DNA of 64,000 nucleotides from NCBI RefSeq assembly GCF_018812025.1, contig NC_063053.1, forward strand, positions 6,487,623 to 6,551,622, in the 5' to 3' direction. The position numbers and the translations under genes were made by a program. The notes below the pieces were generated by a model that worked only from the letters and a program-made list of their open reading frames with translations, had not been told where the DNA came from and made no database searches. Shown here in pieces: positions 1 through 12,100 of the stretch (the stretch's first letter is position 1; each line of letters starts with the position of its first letter). The stretch comes from Megalobrama amblycephala (Eukaryota; Chordata; Actinopteri; Cypriniformes; Xenocyprididae).

Positions 1-795
1 GTAAACAAACAGCAATATTAGGACTCCTGAATGTGGGCGACTAAGGGAATCATTTAAATGTCTATCCTATGTCAACCTCATCCATTTTCCCTGCCTTTTC
101 ACAGTTACGCCACTTGTTTTCAGAGGGTCAGCGAGCAGAAAAATGTGGAGGACTGAATGACAAACAACCAGAGTTGTTCATCAAAGGATGAAATCATCTT
201 TCCCGAAAATTACCTGCATAATCATATGCGACAAAGCAAAGCAAAACAAAACTGTGCCCTTCTTTGATTGTTAAAATATGAAAAGAGCCCGCATTCAAAC
301 CAGAAGTTAATGGCAGAGAATAATTCTGATTTCCCATCATGCACTGCTGTTTTATCTCAAGGGCAATAGATGCATCTCGCACATCTGTTTAGCTGAAACC
401 CATGTCAATAACTTCAGCAGGTAAAAATGATTTAAGCAGCTTTCTATAAGTTTCCTGATGCAGTGCACATACTACCTCATAGTCTTTGTTGAGCTTGTTT
501 ATTGTGTGATATATGCATCAAATGTCTTCTACTGCTGTCTTCTACATAATGAGATCTTAAATATCACGATCTCTGCACTGTTTAAAGAAGCCGAATGCAA
601 TAATGGTCTTATTGAGAGTAGTTTCAGCCTCAGACGGCCCTCCCACGGAGTGCCCACCATCCCTGCCCTGACCATCTGATTAATAAATCACACAAAACTG
701 GCAAGCATATCTGAAAATGTTAGGTTATTTGTGTTCTTCTACGCCAGTCTATGATTGAACCTGCTCCAGGAGCTGCTGCTACAGTTCTCAGCTGT
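1..795. other. No gene recognised; AT-rich, single-copy-looking
   Basis: No long open frame, repeat terminus or RNA signature is visible. The short frames here (60-70 codons) have no recognisable domain and look like chance. Probably intergenic or intronic DNA. Confidence 0.5.
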
Positions 796-1190
796 CTTTG
801 AGCTCTGTTCTGTGTACCTCTCTAACTATCTGGTTTGGTTCAGCTACCAAATCGGACAGAAGGAAAGAGCAATGGACTGTCAGGACTGCTGAGAAGATTA
901 TTGGTGCTCCACTGCCCACCCTCCAAGACCTGTACATCTCCAGACTGAGGAAACAGGCAGGAGAAATCACTTCACACACACACACACATGCTGCTGCCTC
1001 TTTGAACAGTTGCTACAGAGCACTAGAACATCCAGCCATGAGTTTTTCCCCTCAGGCTATCTACCTCATGAACAATTAAAACTGCCTCATGGGTGTCCCA
1101 ACAGTGGAATACTGCTATTGTGAACAATCTTAATTGTGATATGTCGATTCAACTACATGTACATATTCTATACCTGTACACCCTTGTGAA
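796..1190 (+). mobile_element. 3' end fragment of a non-LTR retrotransposon (LINE)
   Basis: A 93-codon frame (798-1079) resembles the extreme C-terminus of fish LINE ORF2 proteins (L2/CR1/Rex-Babar-like). Seen are a SLTIWFGSATKSD segment, a TAEKIIGAPLPTLQDLYISR segment, and a final FSPQAIYLMNN just before the stop. This part lies behind the RT domain and has no catalytic motif. A CA microsatellite at about 975-988 expands the frame internally as THTHTH, and the usual arginine-rich stretch between the two blocks is decayed. The sequence after the stop would be the 3' UTR. 5' truncation is the normal outcome of target-primed insertion. The subfamily is uncertain. Confidence 0.6.
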
Positions 1191-1531
1191 AAAAAGTACA
1201 ATGTAGCCTACTTTAAAAAAAAAAGAGCACTAATTATAGAAATAATATACTTTTATAAGAATATGCTTGAGTGTCAACTGAATGTAATGTTTTCAGACAT
1301 TTAATTGCATGGTAATTGCAATTAAATGAAAATTGTATTATAGTTCATTATAGTAAATCAGAGGTAGTCATCCTTGCTCCTGAAGAGTTCAGCTCCAACC
1401 CCAATCAAACACCCCTAGTTTAAATTTATAATAAATTCAATTAGCTTCAATTAGCCATTTCACAATTACTTCTATTGTCTTTGAAACATGGTTAAAGTGT
1501 GCTGCTGAATGTGGTGAAAAGCATTTATACT
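1191..1531. other. No gene; small repeat fragment
   Basis: AT-rich DNA. At about 1375-1425 the text GAGTTCAGCTCCAACCCC and a following AATCAAACACCCC match the interior of a common cyprinid MITE, in a decayed fragment. Nothing else is recognised. Confidence 0.4.
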
Positions 1532-2393
1532 TTAAAGGGTTATACAGCAAAATCTCCAGTTAAATCAACTCTGCTCAGAGTACATATGGTCCCTCTCTAA
1601 ATAGTGTTAAAGTAACACTAAAGCAGAGTTAAAGTTAATGAGATAATTAAGCAATTAATTAAGTGATGATTGTGCATTAGTGATGAACACCTGCTGTTAA
1701 CAAGCAGAATCACTGAAGAAAAGAGAAACACAAGAACTGTAACTGACTTCAGTCACAGCCTTATTAATTGCTTAATTATCTCACTAACTTTAGCTCTGCT
1801 TCAGTGTTACTTTAACACTGTTTAGAGAGGGACTATATGTACTCTGAGCAGAGTTGATTTAACTCTGGGGATTTTACTGTGTAGTTCACCCAGAAATTCT
1901 GCCATTAATCACTCACCCTCATGTCGTTCCACACCCGTAGGACCTTCGTTCATCTTCAGAACACAAATTAAGATATTTTTGATTAAATCCAAGAGATATG
2001 ACTTGTCCATAGACAGCAATTTAACCACTTTCAAGATCCAGAAAGTACTAAAGACATTGTTAAAACCGTTGATGTGACTGCAGTGGTTAAACCTTAATTT
2101 TATGAAATGATGAGAATACACTAAGACACAAAACGTATTCTCGTTGCTTCATAACATTAAGGTTGAACCACTGTAGTCACATGAACTGTTTTAAATATGT
2201 CTCTAGTAGCTTTCTGGGCATTGAAAGTGGTGATGATGTTGCTGTCTATGGAGGAGTCATATACCTCTCGGATTTCATCAAAAATATCTTAATTTGTGTT
2301 CCGAAGATGAACGAAGATCTTACAAGTTTGGAACAACATGAGGGTGAATAATTAATGACAGAATTTTCATTTTTGGGTGAACTAACCCTTGGA
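1532..2393. mobile_element. TTAA-flanked MITE (GGGTTAGTTCACCC family), copy A, split
   Basis: Left end TTAAAGGGT at 1532, then after an insertion GTTCACCC (1884). The right end reads GGGTGAACTAACCC near 2375-2390, with the final TTAA decayed to TTGG. The interior carries the family hallmarks CTCACCCTCATGTCGTTCC, CACAAATTAAGATATTTT and their inverted copies. The family is non-autonomous. A TTAA duplication is used by Kolobok and piggyBac superfamilies; the AGGG terminus favours Kolobok, by inference. Confidence 0.75.
1543..1881. mobile_element. Foldback MITE with TA target duplication, inserted in MITE copy A
   Basis: About 115 bp at each end form an imperfect long hairpin: CAGCAAAATC at 1545 pairs with GATTTTACTGTG ending 1881. 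The arms share ATCAACTCTGCTCAGAGTAC and AGATAATTAAGCAATTAAT. Flanking TA at 1541-1542 and 1882-1883. Removing it rejoins the host terminus TTAAAGGGTTAGTTCACCC. No coding capacity; Tc1/mariner-type by TSD and terminus. Confidence 0.75.
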
Positions 2394-2404
2394 TCAGTAG
2401 TGCA

Positions 2405-2800
2405 GTCTTTGTTATATGGACTTTGAAATAACATCACAACATTTATCTCTATCAAGATTTTGTATTGACAATGCAAGAGGTGAGCACTCTGTAAAGTCTC
2501 CTCCAGCACATCCCAAAGACTTTCAATGAATTTAAGGTCTAGACTCAGAGATGCCAATTCATGAGTGAAAATGATTCTTCATGCTCATTCCCAAACATTC
2601 TTTCACAATTTGAATCATGGCTTTGTCATCCTGGAATATGGCCATGATGTGTCTTCCTACATGGTTGTTTAAGAAATGAAAATCTACACACTACATCAAT
2701 TAGGGTTAGAAGAACTGTTCCCAAACAAACAACATGCTAGAAACATAATAATGCCAACAATAATGATCCAGTCATAGACTCTTGCGTATAATCCAAATAC
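2405..2800 (-). pseudogene. Decayed Tc1-like transposase fragment
   Basis: On the minus strand the frame ending near 2405-2557 reads LDLKFIESLWDVLEE, which matches the third-acidic-residue region of Tc1 transposases (normally a D-x-N-x-I-E context before LWD). The flanking minus-strand sequence continues to look like Tc1 DDE domain but is full of stops and indels. No terminal inverted repeats could be paired here. A 17-bp T run follows at 2801-2817. Confidence 0.5.
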
Positions 2801-2928
2801 TTTTTTTTTTTTTTTTTGTCTGGGTAGTGTAGTAAGTTATTAAACACAAAAATTGTACTTTTTTAAAACATGACAAAATATTATTTAAAAAAAAAAAAAA
2901 ACAATAAAGTGTACATTAAAGAAACTTT

Positions 2929-3930
2929 GGTAACACTTTATTTTTACGGTGTTTTACGGTATTTTACGATGTTACATGTAGTTACTACCAAATAACTATA
3001 GTAAGAACTATATAAGTAACAACTATAATAAATTATGCATAATTACATGCATCTAACCCTAAACCAAACTTAATCCTAAACCTAACCTTGTAGTAAGTAC
3101 ATGCAGTTAATTAATATTACTCAATTTATAATTGCACTGTAACAAGAACACCTTAAAGGGTTAGTTCACCCAAAAATGAAAATTCTGTCATTTATTACTC
3201 ACCCTCATGCCGTTCCACACCCGTAAGACCTTCATTAATCTTCGGAACACAAATTAAGATATTTTAGTTGAAATCTGATGGCTCCGTGAGGCCTCCATAG
3301 GGAGCAATGACATTTCCTCTCTTAAGATCCATAAAGGTACTAAAAACACATCTAAATCAGTTCATGTGAGTACAGTGGTTCAATATTAATATTATAAAGC
3401 GCTGAGAATATTTTTGGAGCGCCAAAAAAACCCAAAATAACAACTTATTTAGTGATGGCCGATTTCAAAACACTGCTTCAGGAAGATTCAGAGCATAATG
3501 AATCAGCGTATTGAATGTGCTGTTCGGAGCGCCAAAGTCACGTGATTTCAGCCGTTGGCAGTTTGACACGCGATCTGAATCATGATTCGATACACTGATT
3601 CATTTGTGCTCCGAATCTTCATCGGCCATCACTAAATAAGTCGTTATTTTGTTTTTTTTGGCGCTCCAAAAATATTATCATCCCTTTATAATATTAATAT
3701 TGAACCACTGTACTGTTTTTAGTACCTTTATGGATCTTGAGAGAGGAAGTGTCATTGCTCCCTATGGAGGCTCATGGAGCCATTGGATTTTAACTAAAAT
3801 ATCTTAATTTGTGTTCTGAAGATTAACAAAGGTCTTACAGGTGTGGAACGGCATGAGGGTGAGTAATAAATGACAGAATTTTCTTTTTTGGGTGAACTAA
3901 CCCTTTAAGATAAAGTATAAACAAAACTTT
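2929..3930. mobile_element. Interspersed repeat starting GGTAACACTTTATTTT, interrupted
   Basis: Left end GGTAACACTTTATTT at 2929, interior AACCCTAAACCAAAC and AACCTTGTAGTAAGTACATG, then CACC at 3149-3152. The sequence resumes at 3909 with GATAAAGT. The interruption is an intact TTAA MITE. This is a widespread cyprinid non-autonomous repeat; superfamily not determined. Confidence 0.6.
3153..3908. mobile_element. TTAA MITE (GGGTTAGTTCACCC family), copy B, complete
   Basis: Both ends are intact: TTAAAGGGTTAGTTCACCC at 3153 and GGGTGAACTAACCCTTTAA ending 3908. The two halves are inverted repeats of each other over several hundred bases (the ATTAAGATATTTT and TACCTTTATGGATCTT blocks occur in both orientations). 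It is inserted at a TTAA inside the GGTAACAC repeat. No ORF. Confidence 0.85.
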
Positions 3931-5508
3931 TAATCTAACATTGTTACAAAGTTCAGTTTTTAAAAGTGTACTTAAGTATGTGTTAAGAAACGTTGTTATG
4001 AAAGTGGTCTTTTATTTCATTTATATTACATTATCTGAGTACATGTTTTTTTTTCTCAAAACACTTTTAAGATCTGAAGCACACTACAAGTGCACATTCA
4101 GTACAATTAAGCACACTCCTTTTCACAAGGGCAAAGTTAATCTTTTATCTTTTTTCCTGTAGTTTTTCTGCATCAGTTTTTTTTTTTTCTTTTTTCAGTT
4201 TGTCACCAAGAGACAAGAGAAGGGACGTGACATGATGAGAGATGAGGAGATGAGATGAGATACGACAAGACAAGAAAAGACGATAGAAGAGAAGCGATGA
4301 GACGAGAGGAGAAAACACGAGATAGACGATCTGTGCGGGAACCTTGCACATCATCTAAGATAAATTCCTAAATGAAGCAAAGTGTCGCCACAAAAACTAA
4401 TCTCATTGTGCCTAAAAAGAGACTAATCCAGTGTGCAAGATGAACCTGCTCAATGGATTATGCCTTAATCAGATTATTTCTTCATGAAATAATGTACGGG
4501 AATGGTTGAAGACTGACAAGCAGCCATTCTGAGAACCTTGCTGCAGTACAGCTGCTACATCAAAGCAGCGGTGCCCAAAGCAATTATGGGAAATCATCTA
4601 GTTTGTCACTCACATTGGTTCCAATACTTTACACCTCCCATCAGTGTGCTAAAATTAAACACCCACACACACTTCAACAGAAGAATACCTACACGGACAC
4701 ACAGATAAAAGACACAAATGCTGCCGTAGAGATGGAGCGAAAGGCATTAACATCTGGTAATTAAGTTGATTAACTACAACAATAAAGGGTCTATCTATAC
4801 TTGTGTGTGCGTGAGGAAGTCTCTCTGCTAGAGGTTGAGAGGACGACCAGCGCTCTCAGATCTTGCACCCTTGGGTAAGAAACTTACAAAGCTCTCACAC
4901 ACTTCCTCACAATTAGACCTGCATAGAGAGACCTTATCGGCACAGAGATGTGCTAATGGTGCGTGCGAGCGAGAAAGAGAGAGAGAAAGAAAGCGAGCGC
5001 TGTCCCCCTGAGAGATAAGGGTCTACACAATCCTCAGAGATGCCATCACGGTGAACCTCGGTGTCACTCAGCATTTACTAGGCAGCGTACTCCCCTTATC
5101 CTAATACACTGATGGTATGCTTACCTCTGTCACACAGTCTCTCATGTCCTATTGTGTGTCACCCTTTATGTCCTCAATGTCCATAGGCAATTTTAGACCC
5201 TATTTAGAAAGGCTTCAGCCACACTGTTTTTAATCTAGCCCCCTTAAAAATCTGTCATTATGGGATTTCTCTTCCACTTGCTCAAAGGAGCGGTTGCACT
5301 AAGCTATTTTAGGGTATTGCGCTCTAAATCCTCCTCTCACCAAAAAACTTTAAAGTTCATTATACATTTATCTAGTCAGTAGCACACCCTAGAACCATGT
5401 GACTGAATGTGTCCTGGTTACTACTCATTGGTGCTGGCGTAGGAACCATTATAACTGACTCACCTATTTTTAGAAATTCCTACCTTCGTCCATTTTATAT
5501 TCAGTGTT
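3931..5508. other. No gene; unique-looking DNA with purine tracts
   Basis: Contains a poly-T tract (about 4178-4190), a GA-rich tract (about 4970-5000) and otherwise sequence without repeat termini. No long frame. Possible intronic or regulatory DNA; nothing specific identified. Confidence 0.4.
4196..4330. repeat. Degenerate purine-rich pentanucleotide tract
   Basis: Loose 5-bp periodicity of GATGA, GACAA and GAGAC-type units (GAGATGAGATGAGATACGAC, then ACAAGACAAGAAAAGACGA). A decayed microsatellite. One strand is nearly pure purine. Confidence 0.6.
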
Positions 5509-5940
5509 GGAGGTAACACATTACAAGTAACGCGAGTTATGTAATCAGATTACTTTTATCAAGTAACAAGGAAAGTAACGCATTACTTTTCAATTTACAA
5601 CAAAATATCGGAGTTACTTTTTTAAATAAGTAACGCAAGTTACTTTGTTTTCCCCGGTTTTGGCTGACAGCTCTTCAGTATTCCAGAATGGCAGCACAGC
5701 TGAAAGGTTTGTTTGAGCTGCGCCCTCTACTGTACAGGTGTGAATTTGCATTTCCTTCAGCCGGAGCATTCACTTTTGGTGTGAAAAGGCCCTTACATTT
5801 GTCAAAAATAGAACTTTTCTGTTGTTATAAAAACAAACAAACAACCCAGCCAAGATTAGAAAAGTAACGCAAAAGTAACATAACACATTACTTTACAAAA
5901 AAGTAACTAAGTAGTCTACTAGTAGTTGCTCACGTTGCTT
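5509..5940. mobile_element. GTAACG/TTACTTT-type interspersed repeat, copy 1
   Basis: Begins GTGTTGGAGGTAACACATTA and ends in AAGTAACTAAGTAG. The interior is rich in AGTAACGC and GTTACTTT words in both orientations, a hallmark of a common cyprinid non-autonomous element. It includes GAGCTGCGCCCTCTACTGTA, which recurs inverted near 15560. Confidence 0.65.
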
Positions 5941-6111
5941 GGCCACAGTATGTAGTACATACTTTCAGAATATCTGTAACAACTATTGGGCAAATGTTAC
6001 ATCACTTAATTAATATTCATGAGCCAGTCTGATATGTGGCCCTCTACACTTTTTTATTTAAAAAATAATTTTCAATTTTGAACCTGCAACCTCTCATGTT
6101 TCTAGGCAAAC

Positions 6112-6535
6112 TTACACTGCAAAAAAGTCAATTCTTGCTCAGCTTTTTTTTGTCTGGTTTTCCAGTACAAATATATAAGCATTCTTAAATCAAGATACAT
6201 TCACTTGAAAAGCAAAATAACATAACATATTAAGTTTTTTTCCTGATTAAATTTAATAAAAAAAGTTTGCTTAAAGCAAGAAAAACATCAGCCAGTGAGG
6301 GAAAGAAAAAATGTTTTCCATTTGAATTAGCCTAAGTGGATTTTTCCTACACCACTGGCATTTTTTCTTGTTTTATGCATAATCTTAAACTTAATTTAAA
6401 AAACAATCCCTGAAAAAAATCCCTGAAGACTTCTTATCTAATGTCATTTTACTTCTCAAGTAAATGTATCTTGATTTAAAAATGTTTACATATTTGTTCT
6501 GTAAAACAATACTGAGTGAGAAATTCACTTTCTTT
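6112..6535. mobile_element. CACTGCAAAAAA-type interspersed repeat
   Basis: Starts CACTGCAAAAAAGTCAATTC and contains AAATCAAGATACATTCACTT and its inverse AAGTAAATGTATCTTGATTT, giving a partial foldback. Related fragments lie at 11885-12100 and about 43408-43470. Non-coding. Confidence 0.6.
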
Positions 6536-7629
6536 TGTGAGCCATATATTTATGAGCCAGATTTATAATGTGCAACCTACATACACACTTTTTAGATTAA
6601 TGTATAAATGAATGTAGATTTACTGATGATCAACTGTTATTTTAATAGATTTATTTTACAAATGTAATTGTCGTTATTGTAATTGTAATTTTGAACTAGT
6701 GACCTGTTTTATCTTACTTATCAATCTTATATATCATATGTGTAGTCCCAAGATGCACTAACACCCGATAGTTTGATAAAAGGCTAAGACTGAAATCCTA
6801 GAATCGCCTCTGTTTCTATACCTTCCCCTCTCTCTTCTTGATTAGTGATTTTAGAATTTTATTTGGCTTGTTATTGATTGGATAAAGGAATCAAATGAAA
6901 TGTAGAGGAGCTCATAATGATGGATAGAGTGGATCAGAAGAATGCTGATGATTCTCTGCTGTGCTCTGAGGAGCCTAAAGAAACTGCTGTCAGATCACAT
7001 CTCGCAGCAGACCTCAGATGGATCAATCAAGAGTCCGGCCCTTAAATCCGAGTGACTCCCTATTGCATACACTTGCCTGTGTAAATCCGTGAACGTGCAC
7101 TGCGGCTCTCTCTACAGTCCAGTTTGATATCTCTCATTGTGACTGAGTTGCACACAGGCTGTGTTCTTGTCATCGTAGCCTTAAACCAATAATTGGAACT
7201 ACTCTAGCCCCTCCTCCCCCCACCAAGAAAAAAAATCAATCTATAATAATTGTTTTTGTATAGAACACATACCGTGAAGCTTGGAAACACCTTTGCTAAC
7301 AGATTTTTGTTGTTATCAACATCTCTGGAACAACAGGTGGAACAAGCAGGTTTGCATGCTGACTTTACAAATCTAAAGTTGTATTCAATCAATTACTTTT
7401 AATAGACACACAATGGGGCAATTAACCCTATGAAGCCCGCTGTATCTTATGTGCAAATTCTTAAGGCCTAATCAAAAGCATAACCAAAACTTCCCTGAAA
7501 AACCTGTTGTACACAATCTTCTTCTGTCATCTGATTGATCGTTTATACTTTTTTAGCAAGTAAAAAGTCTTTTAGTATAATTATTAAAATGTCTACCTTC
7601 AGATTGTGACATACACATCTTTTTGATGT
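6536..7629. other. No gene recognised
   Basis: AT-rich sequence without a recognisable repeat terminus, apart from a poly-A/T-containing stretch near 7215. Nothing supports a gene. Confidence 0.4.
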
Positions 7630-7863
7630 GAAATCTACGCAGCCCGCACATGATATGCAGGGAAAAAATAGTAGGCTAAATCATGCACACGATGTACTAA
7701 TCCATTCCCTCGATTTATAAATCGTGCACATGATTTAGCAAATCAAGGGAACAAAATAGTATATCGTGTGCACGGTTTAGCAAATCGAGGGAACGAAATA
7801 GTAAATCGAGTGCACAATTTACTTTTTTCCCCTGTATGTCATGTGCGGGGCTCTGTAGAAATC
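7630..7863. mobile_element. Short MITE with about 40-bp TIRs and internal GTGCAC repeats
   Basis: Termini GAAATCTACGCAGCCCGCAC (7630) and its inverse at 7863 (GTGCGGGGCTCTGTAGAAATC) extend inward through a GGGAAAAAA/TTTTTTCCCC pair. Between them about 43-bp units recur, each with a GTGCAC palindrome, TTTAGCAAATCGAGGGAAC and AAATAGTA. At least two units are in one orientation and a partial one is inverted. No ORF. Confidence 0.7.
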
Positions 7864-8200
7864 TTTACTGATTTTTATCAAATAAATGTAAGAATAACTT
7901 TTATATTGTTAGTAATATTTCAAGATAAACATTTACTGGACTGAAAATCATTCAAATGTATCAAATATGATACAACAGGCTTTTGAGGTTCTTTTTGTCA
8001 TCATTGTTTTGTATTATATGTTTTACCCCCGTAATATAAACTACTGAGCTTTGATCATAAAACTAAGCATTGAATGTCAAATTAATGAGGCATATTGGAA
8101 GATATAGAGTGACAACTAATATTTATATAAACATTTTATGTATAGTAAATAGTCTGTTAGTCTATATACTGTTAGGAAGATCTCGTTGACTTACAAACTA
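7864..8200. other. No gene recognised
   Basis: AT-rich, no repeat ends or coding signal seen. Confidence 0.4.
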
Positions 8201-8422
8201 CACTGTAAAAAATATTTTTATGATTTGTTATTACAACATTTCTTTTGTCAAATCAGCTTAGATAATTAATGTGGTTCAGATAACATAATATTTAGAGTTT
8301 CTGTTGATTAAACCAATCGCCTTCCTTGTATTAACTCCAATTTTTAGTTTAAATGAACTCAATTTTAAGGCAACCATGTAACTTACTTTTTTAAGTTAAA
8401 CCAACAATTCTTTTTTACAGTG
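8201..8422. mobile_element. CACTGTAAAAA MITE (uninterrupted copy), TA duplication
   Basis: Termini CACTGTAAAAAATATT and TTCTTTTTTACAGTG are flanked by TA on both sides (8199-8200 and 8423-8424), as for Tc1/mariner MITEs. This copy keeps the internal site ACTTTTTTAAGTTAAACC uninterrupted. The same site is occupied in the copy at 43.5-45.0 kb. Confidence 0.75.
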
Positions 8423-8481
8423 TAACTGAATTTTATCTTACTTTTTTGGCCATATAAACAGCAGCATCTGCACCGAATTGC

Positions 8482-8592
8482 ATATATATAATATATATAT
8501 ATATATATATTTTTTTTTTTTTGTTGCTCAGTTTGGGCCATTAAAGCCTGATTCATCAAATGACACTCAACAACAACAACAACAACAACAAA
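8482..8592. repeat. AT microsatellite, T run and CAA microsatellite
   Basis: AT dinucleotides at about 8482-8510 run into a T tract (to 8522). A separate CAA trinucleotide tract lies at about 8567-8592. Confidence 0.9.
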
Positions 8593-10367
8593 GAAACGTA
8601 TGTATCCCTTTTTCCTAAAGGTTCAATGAACTGAAAAGAAAGATTTTTCTGACTATGATTTTATATATAAGGCTTTGAGCACATGAATGCCTCCAACAAT
8701 AGGGGACACCGAGATGTAGCCTATATTATGGTTTGTGTGTATTATCTGAATTAAATAGCCAATTGTATTCAGGTTTGTAGCGACAGGAAGTGCAGATAAT
8801 TGTCAAGAATGTTGTTTTAGTTAACAAAATCCAATAATCAAACAAAATTACCTGAGAAAAGATGCCAGGTAAGCAGCCTGACTGCACAAGGACTCTATAT
8901 TATTGAACTTCTGAAGAAAGACCAATATAATAACGAGGAGCTGGATGAGGGCAGCTTTGCTGCACTGACTCCAAACACGAGTCCACCACAAGAGATCAGT
9001 CTCCAGTGACTTTACTGTTGATTAAACTACTACTATTGAGTCATAGAAGAGGTAGGAGGATAATGTCTATCAGTGCAAGAAAGTTACTGAACCAGCGTTG
9101 CAGATAATGCCAATATTGAGAGATCGGCAGCTCCATTTCCTAACAGGAGAGCTCATTATCGAGCCTCCGTCAGGGTCAGTGGTCTAGGTGGAGAGTGTCG
9201 CTCATTAACGAATGATTTACTCCGGAGTCGTTTGAAGAATAGGCAGATAGTGTCAAGAGAGTGGCTTATGTACTTTCCCCATTATAAGAATGTGTTGTTC
9301 GTCCTGTAAACTTTTTTTTCCCCCCCCTCAGAATCCTGAAGGTTGAAAAGCAGTGGACTGAATGCTTTTATGCCCAGAGGCCAGGAGTCTCTTAATCCAT
9401 CCATGACTGCTGATCAGATCTTCAGGATGACCTGACAGTTGATTGGGAGGAGAATTGACAGACAGACTGACAGTGCTGTTCTTTATACGGGAGAGCACTC
9501 ATTGAAGGTCAATCTTCACAAATCATGCATTCTGTGAAACCTGAATATGACATGAACTGGCAGAGGACTATTACAACATTTCACATACATGCAGGGCAAT
9601 GACATTTAAGAATGTCCAAAATAAAAGGGATTATAATGCTTATAATTCTTAGAAATGTAGTATTTTTATTTTGCATGTTGGTTGACTTTGATTTGGCTGA
9701 CAAATCCATCCATTTTCCAAACCACTTGTCCAATGTAAGGTGGTGAGTAAGCGGGAGCCTATTCCAGGAGTATTGAGCCATTGCAGGGAAACACAGGGCC
9801 AGAATTTTTTTTTTAGCAAAACTGCTTTTCTGCTTTCATCTAAGAAATAATAATAAAAGATCATGCAAAACCACTTAAGGTTTTCAGTTCAGTTCATTTT
9901 CACTGAAAATACTGAAAAACACAGATTGTCTGATATTATTTGTGGTCTACTCAACATAATTGTGCTTCTCTTCCGAACTTGATTTCTTTCGAAAAACGCA
10001 ATTCTCTAAAATGTGCAATTTACTGGATTTTGCTATGTGAACCAATCAAGTACTCAAAAATAATTTTTGCTGTTGACATTACTGAAAGTGTAGTTCCCAG
10101 AATGTATTTGCATGAGACTTAATGGGGAGAGTAAAAATGTTGAAATGAGATATTTTGTGTTTTTGGGCAATGTGAGAGACTAGTGTTGAACGGTTTCAAT
10201 TAGACTGGGTTACCATTGTGGTGAAGCTTTTTCATAGGTTGAGGATACATACAATTTATGTTTATGCTGCTTTATTTAAAGGGCACATATTTAGCATATA
10301 GCATGCTAATATTGTATGTGCTATTGCACTCTCATGAACTAACTAGTACAGTCTTATAATTGCATTC
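8593..10367. other. No gene; one small repeat fragment
   Basis: No coding signal. A CATCCATTTTCCAAACCACT stretch at about 9706-9730, with the following GAGCCTATTCCAGGAG, matches a widespread teleost retroposon tail. The rest is unrecognised AT-rich DNA. Confidence 0.4.
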
Positions 10368-11300
10368 TTAAAGGCACAATATGTAATTTTTGCTAGAGGT
10401 CGCTTATGCGAAACAAAGGTGTAGCTTGATGACGCCACGAATGAGCGTGGAATTGTGGGAGTTGTAGTCTTCACCTCCACAGTTGATGGAAAGCAATCCA
10501 GTGGACTCAGGCAGAAAATCATTTTAATAGATGAGCAAATGTATTAAAGTTTTATTAAAGTTACTGTGGTGTGAAGCAGGGCGGGCCGAGAGCCGTGGGA
10601 GTCCAGCGGAGCTTTTATTTTATATTTTCTCCCGCTCTTTTTGTTGTGTATGTGGGGTAACACAGCGTTGTTTTACATGGTTAAAACAATCATACTAAAT
10701 ACATTTGAGTGTGTTGAAAGTTATATTATAACATTACTCTGCTATGAGAGACTTTGCAGTAATGTAGATTGATATTATAATGTCATATTAATAAAAACTG
10801 GATGACTGGATGTTGCTAAATGACATGCAGTTAATTTAAAAATATATTGTATGATGGAAAAATCTCTCTCTGAGTATGATATGTTAGCCATTTGACAAAA
10901 TAGTGTTGTCTCTGAGGCATGGTAAAAACATGGTACTCGTGGTAAATCAAGAAAACAAGCGATTCAAACAATAAGACTTACTGTGTTGAGCTATATAACA
11001 ATGATTAGTTTTCTGTTGATAAATGTATCCAAACAGTTGCTCACCTGTCTAATAAAGCACATAATATGTTTAAGCGTCTTTGGTGTTTCCATGGTTTCTA
11101 CAAAATAAAGCTGGAAATCGAAGGTCACATATGGCATCATTGACAGGCGATGAAATGACATTAAAATTGCTGATTTCTCTGGATTTCAACTGTTGGAAAC
11201 GTTTGGGATAATGTAAGTACACAAGTCGACAAAATATATAACAATGTTCTAGTAGTTTCTGTATTTTTTAATCTAAAAATCTTACATATTGTGCCTTTAA
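10368..11300. mobile_element. TTAA-flanked element, GGCACAATATGTAA family
   Basis: Left end TTAAAGGCACAATATGTAAT (10368), right end CTTACATATTGTGCCTTTAA (11300): an inverted terminal repeat of about 18 bp with TTAA on each side. The interior (933 bp in all) has no transposase frame, so it is non-autonomous. Confidence 0.8.
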
Positions 11301-11884
11301 CTGCATACTGTAAAGAAGAAAATCTTTTCACTATTCCTTTATCCCTCCCTGTTCTAGTTTGCACTATTCTGAACCATGTCTGAAACTTTGTATTACTAGC
11401 ACTTCTCAACGTTTATTGCTTCTTTAAGATGAATTGCTTGGATAAAGGTGTCTGCTAAATGAATAAATGTAAAATATAAATGTTATAATTTAGTGATGTG
11501 ACACCAAAATATATGAAACTGAATAAATTAATCATGTCAGGGCACCATAGAAAATCACTTTGAGACTACTTTATTGGGTCGTTTAAAATAACTTTCTATA
11601 ATGTTGATATTATGTTTGTGTAACTTACAAGTGGAAATGATATACAGTACATGATTAAATCAAGTAATTTAACACATTTTTCAGTGTTTTATTGAGACTT
11701 TTCATTTCATTACGATATCAGGACAGCTGTTTAATCATGACACGACTGACTTTACACCACACCAAAAATATCAAATTTAATTTTATTTCAGAAATAAAAA
11801 TATATGCTCATCTCATCATAGAACAGGTGTATTCAAAGGCATTGTACGAATTGCGTTTATATGTATTTTTGAATAAATCATAAG
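11301..11884. other. No gene recognised
   Basis: AT-rich. The 63-codon frame at 11692 has no domain and compositional bias typical of chance. Confidence 0.4.
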
Positions 11885-12100
11885 AACTGGAGAAAAAAAT
11901 ACCATTTTTGATATGCATTAAGTTTATTTTTCATACCTCACTGGCATTTTTACTTATTTTAAGCATAACCTTCACTATATTTTGGTAGATTTGGTAGGTT
12001 CAAGATATATTCTCTGAAAATGACTAGATGCAACTTTGCTTAGATTTCTTCACTGGAAACGATCTAAAAATACTGGTTAAGAAATGATATTTGCAGTGTA
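11885..12100. mobile_element. Fragment of the CACTGCAAAAAA-type repeat, inverted
   Basis: Shares CACTGGCATTTTTACTTATT and a terminal TTTGCAGTGTA with the repeat at 6112-6535. 5' part missing. Confidence 0.45.
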
